From Chromera velia (taxonomy: Eukaryota; Sar; Chromeraceae), in contig JAHBMJ010001698.1 in NCBI GenBank assembly GCA_018398765.1, positions 1 to 15,363 on the forward strand: a DNA stretch of 15,363 bases, written 5' to 3'. Shown here one piece after another: positions 15,070 to 15,363 of this stretch. Under the pieces are notes generated by a model. It saw only the letters and a list, made by a program, of their open reading frames with translations, was not told the origin of the DNA and did not search any database. Numbering within the stretch: position 1 is the first letter of the stretch; every line of letters starts with the position of its first letter. The position numbers were made by a program, and so were the translations under genes.

Positions 15070-15363
15070 TCAGATTCGTTCCTTCGAACTCTCCTGCTCC
15101 CATCGTCTCATCGAGAGTGTTGCCCTCTGCACGCATGTCAGGTGAAACTGTTCATCCCCCACGCGCTCAAAAAGGCGAAATACTCTTTGCCTCCACAGGT
15201 CGTGCAACTGTCGGTAGTCCCTGAGGAGAGCGTCATGCTTTGCAATTCAGACTGGGGGTAGAAAGGAGGAAGCACCCACCGGAGAAGCCCTCGAATTGGG
15301 GGACCGAATCCGTGCTGCACCTTGGGCTTCGACTCCCCGAAGAAGAAGTCCTTTCTCGGATCC
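15070..15363 (-). CDS. 3' end of a gene, 5' truncated by window edge
   Basis: Opens at the edge with DPRKDFFFGESKPKVQHG then GFGPPIRGLLR. After a possible 28-nt intron (GTGGGTGC to CCCCAG), or read through, comes SELQ. One base out, at an AAA near 15225, it continues as HDALLRDYRQLHDLWRQRVF, RLFERVGDEQFHLTCVQRAT and LSMRRWEQESSKERI plus TGA (15072-15070). One added A gives SELQKHDALL, a continuous charged amphipathic helix. Strongly protein-like; probably coiled-coil. Family unknown. Confidence 0.55.

Noticed and set aside
14566-15261. 231-codon plus-strand open frame
   Set aside because: Its composition follows GAAA and pyrimidine tracts, and its right end is antisense to a much more protein-like minus-strand exon.
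1-15363. tRNA, rRNA, CRISPR array, transposase or bacterial operon
   Set aside because: No cloverleaf, rRNA core, regularly spaced palindromic repeats, transposase motifs or Shine-Dalgarno-led gene strings were found.

Overview
The window looks like nuclear DNA of an intron-rich unicellular eukaryote. Coding sequence is broken into short exons bounded by pyrimidine-rich tracts ending in AG and by donors of the GTAAGC, GTGAGT, GTGCGT and GTACGT types. Introns are full of CT, GACA, GA, GT and GAAA microsatellites, and the palindrome TGCATGCA recurs about a dozen times. TGCATGC elements are well known in apicomplexans, so an alveolate (coccidian or chromerid) is my best guess. That is inference only: no rRNA, tRNA or organellar marker is present.

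Almost every convincing exon reads on the minus strand, so genes run right to left. From right to left: (1) a 5'-truncated charged, helical protein ending near 15070; (2) a C-terminal exon ending at 14228; (3) a long exon 13578-12972 with a PIN-like nuclease pattern; (4) a helical-repeat-like gene whose four phase-compatible exons lie at 12418-11614, with further exons at 11528-10482 and 9891-9608 that may be the same or a following gene; (5) a gene with a W-x-H-x2-C zinc-finger-like segment and an acidic SDSD tail (9238-8455, three phase-compatible exons); (6) a second zinc-finger-like gene (8383 to about 7183); (7) scattered exons of unknown identity (6728-5031); (8) a ubiquitin-conjugating enzyme E2 of the Ubc6/UBE2J type (about 4896-2311), the clearest assignment here; (9) a chain of small exons (2137-846) joined in phase to a terminal exon with superfamily-1 helicase motif VI (683-233).

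Two features run through the whole window. First, many exons switch reading frame by one base, often at or beside a short homopolymer, and two contain an in-frame TGA with good coding sequence on both sides. This suggests base-level indels in the sequence, decaying genes, or unusually short introns. Second, the plus strand carries isolated helicase-like motifs (a P-loop near 1243 and SIEGFQG near 6996) although the matching motif VI is on the minus strand.

No mobile element, CRISPR array or RNA gene could be supported. The repeats are microsatellites, a 163-bp higher-order repeat in a GACA satellite, 37-bp and 39-bp tandem repeats, and a dispersed element of about 140 bp present twice. Exon edges were placed by eye from splice consensus and phase, and gene boundaries are uncertain except at clear stop codons.
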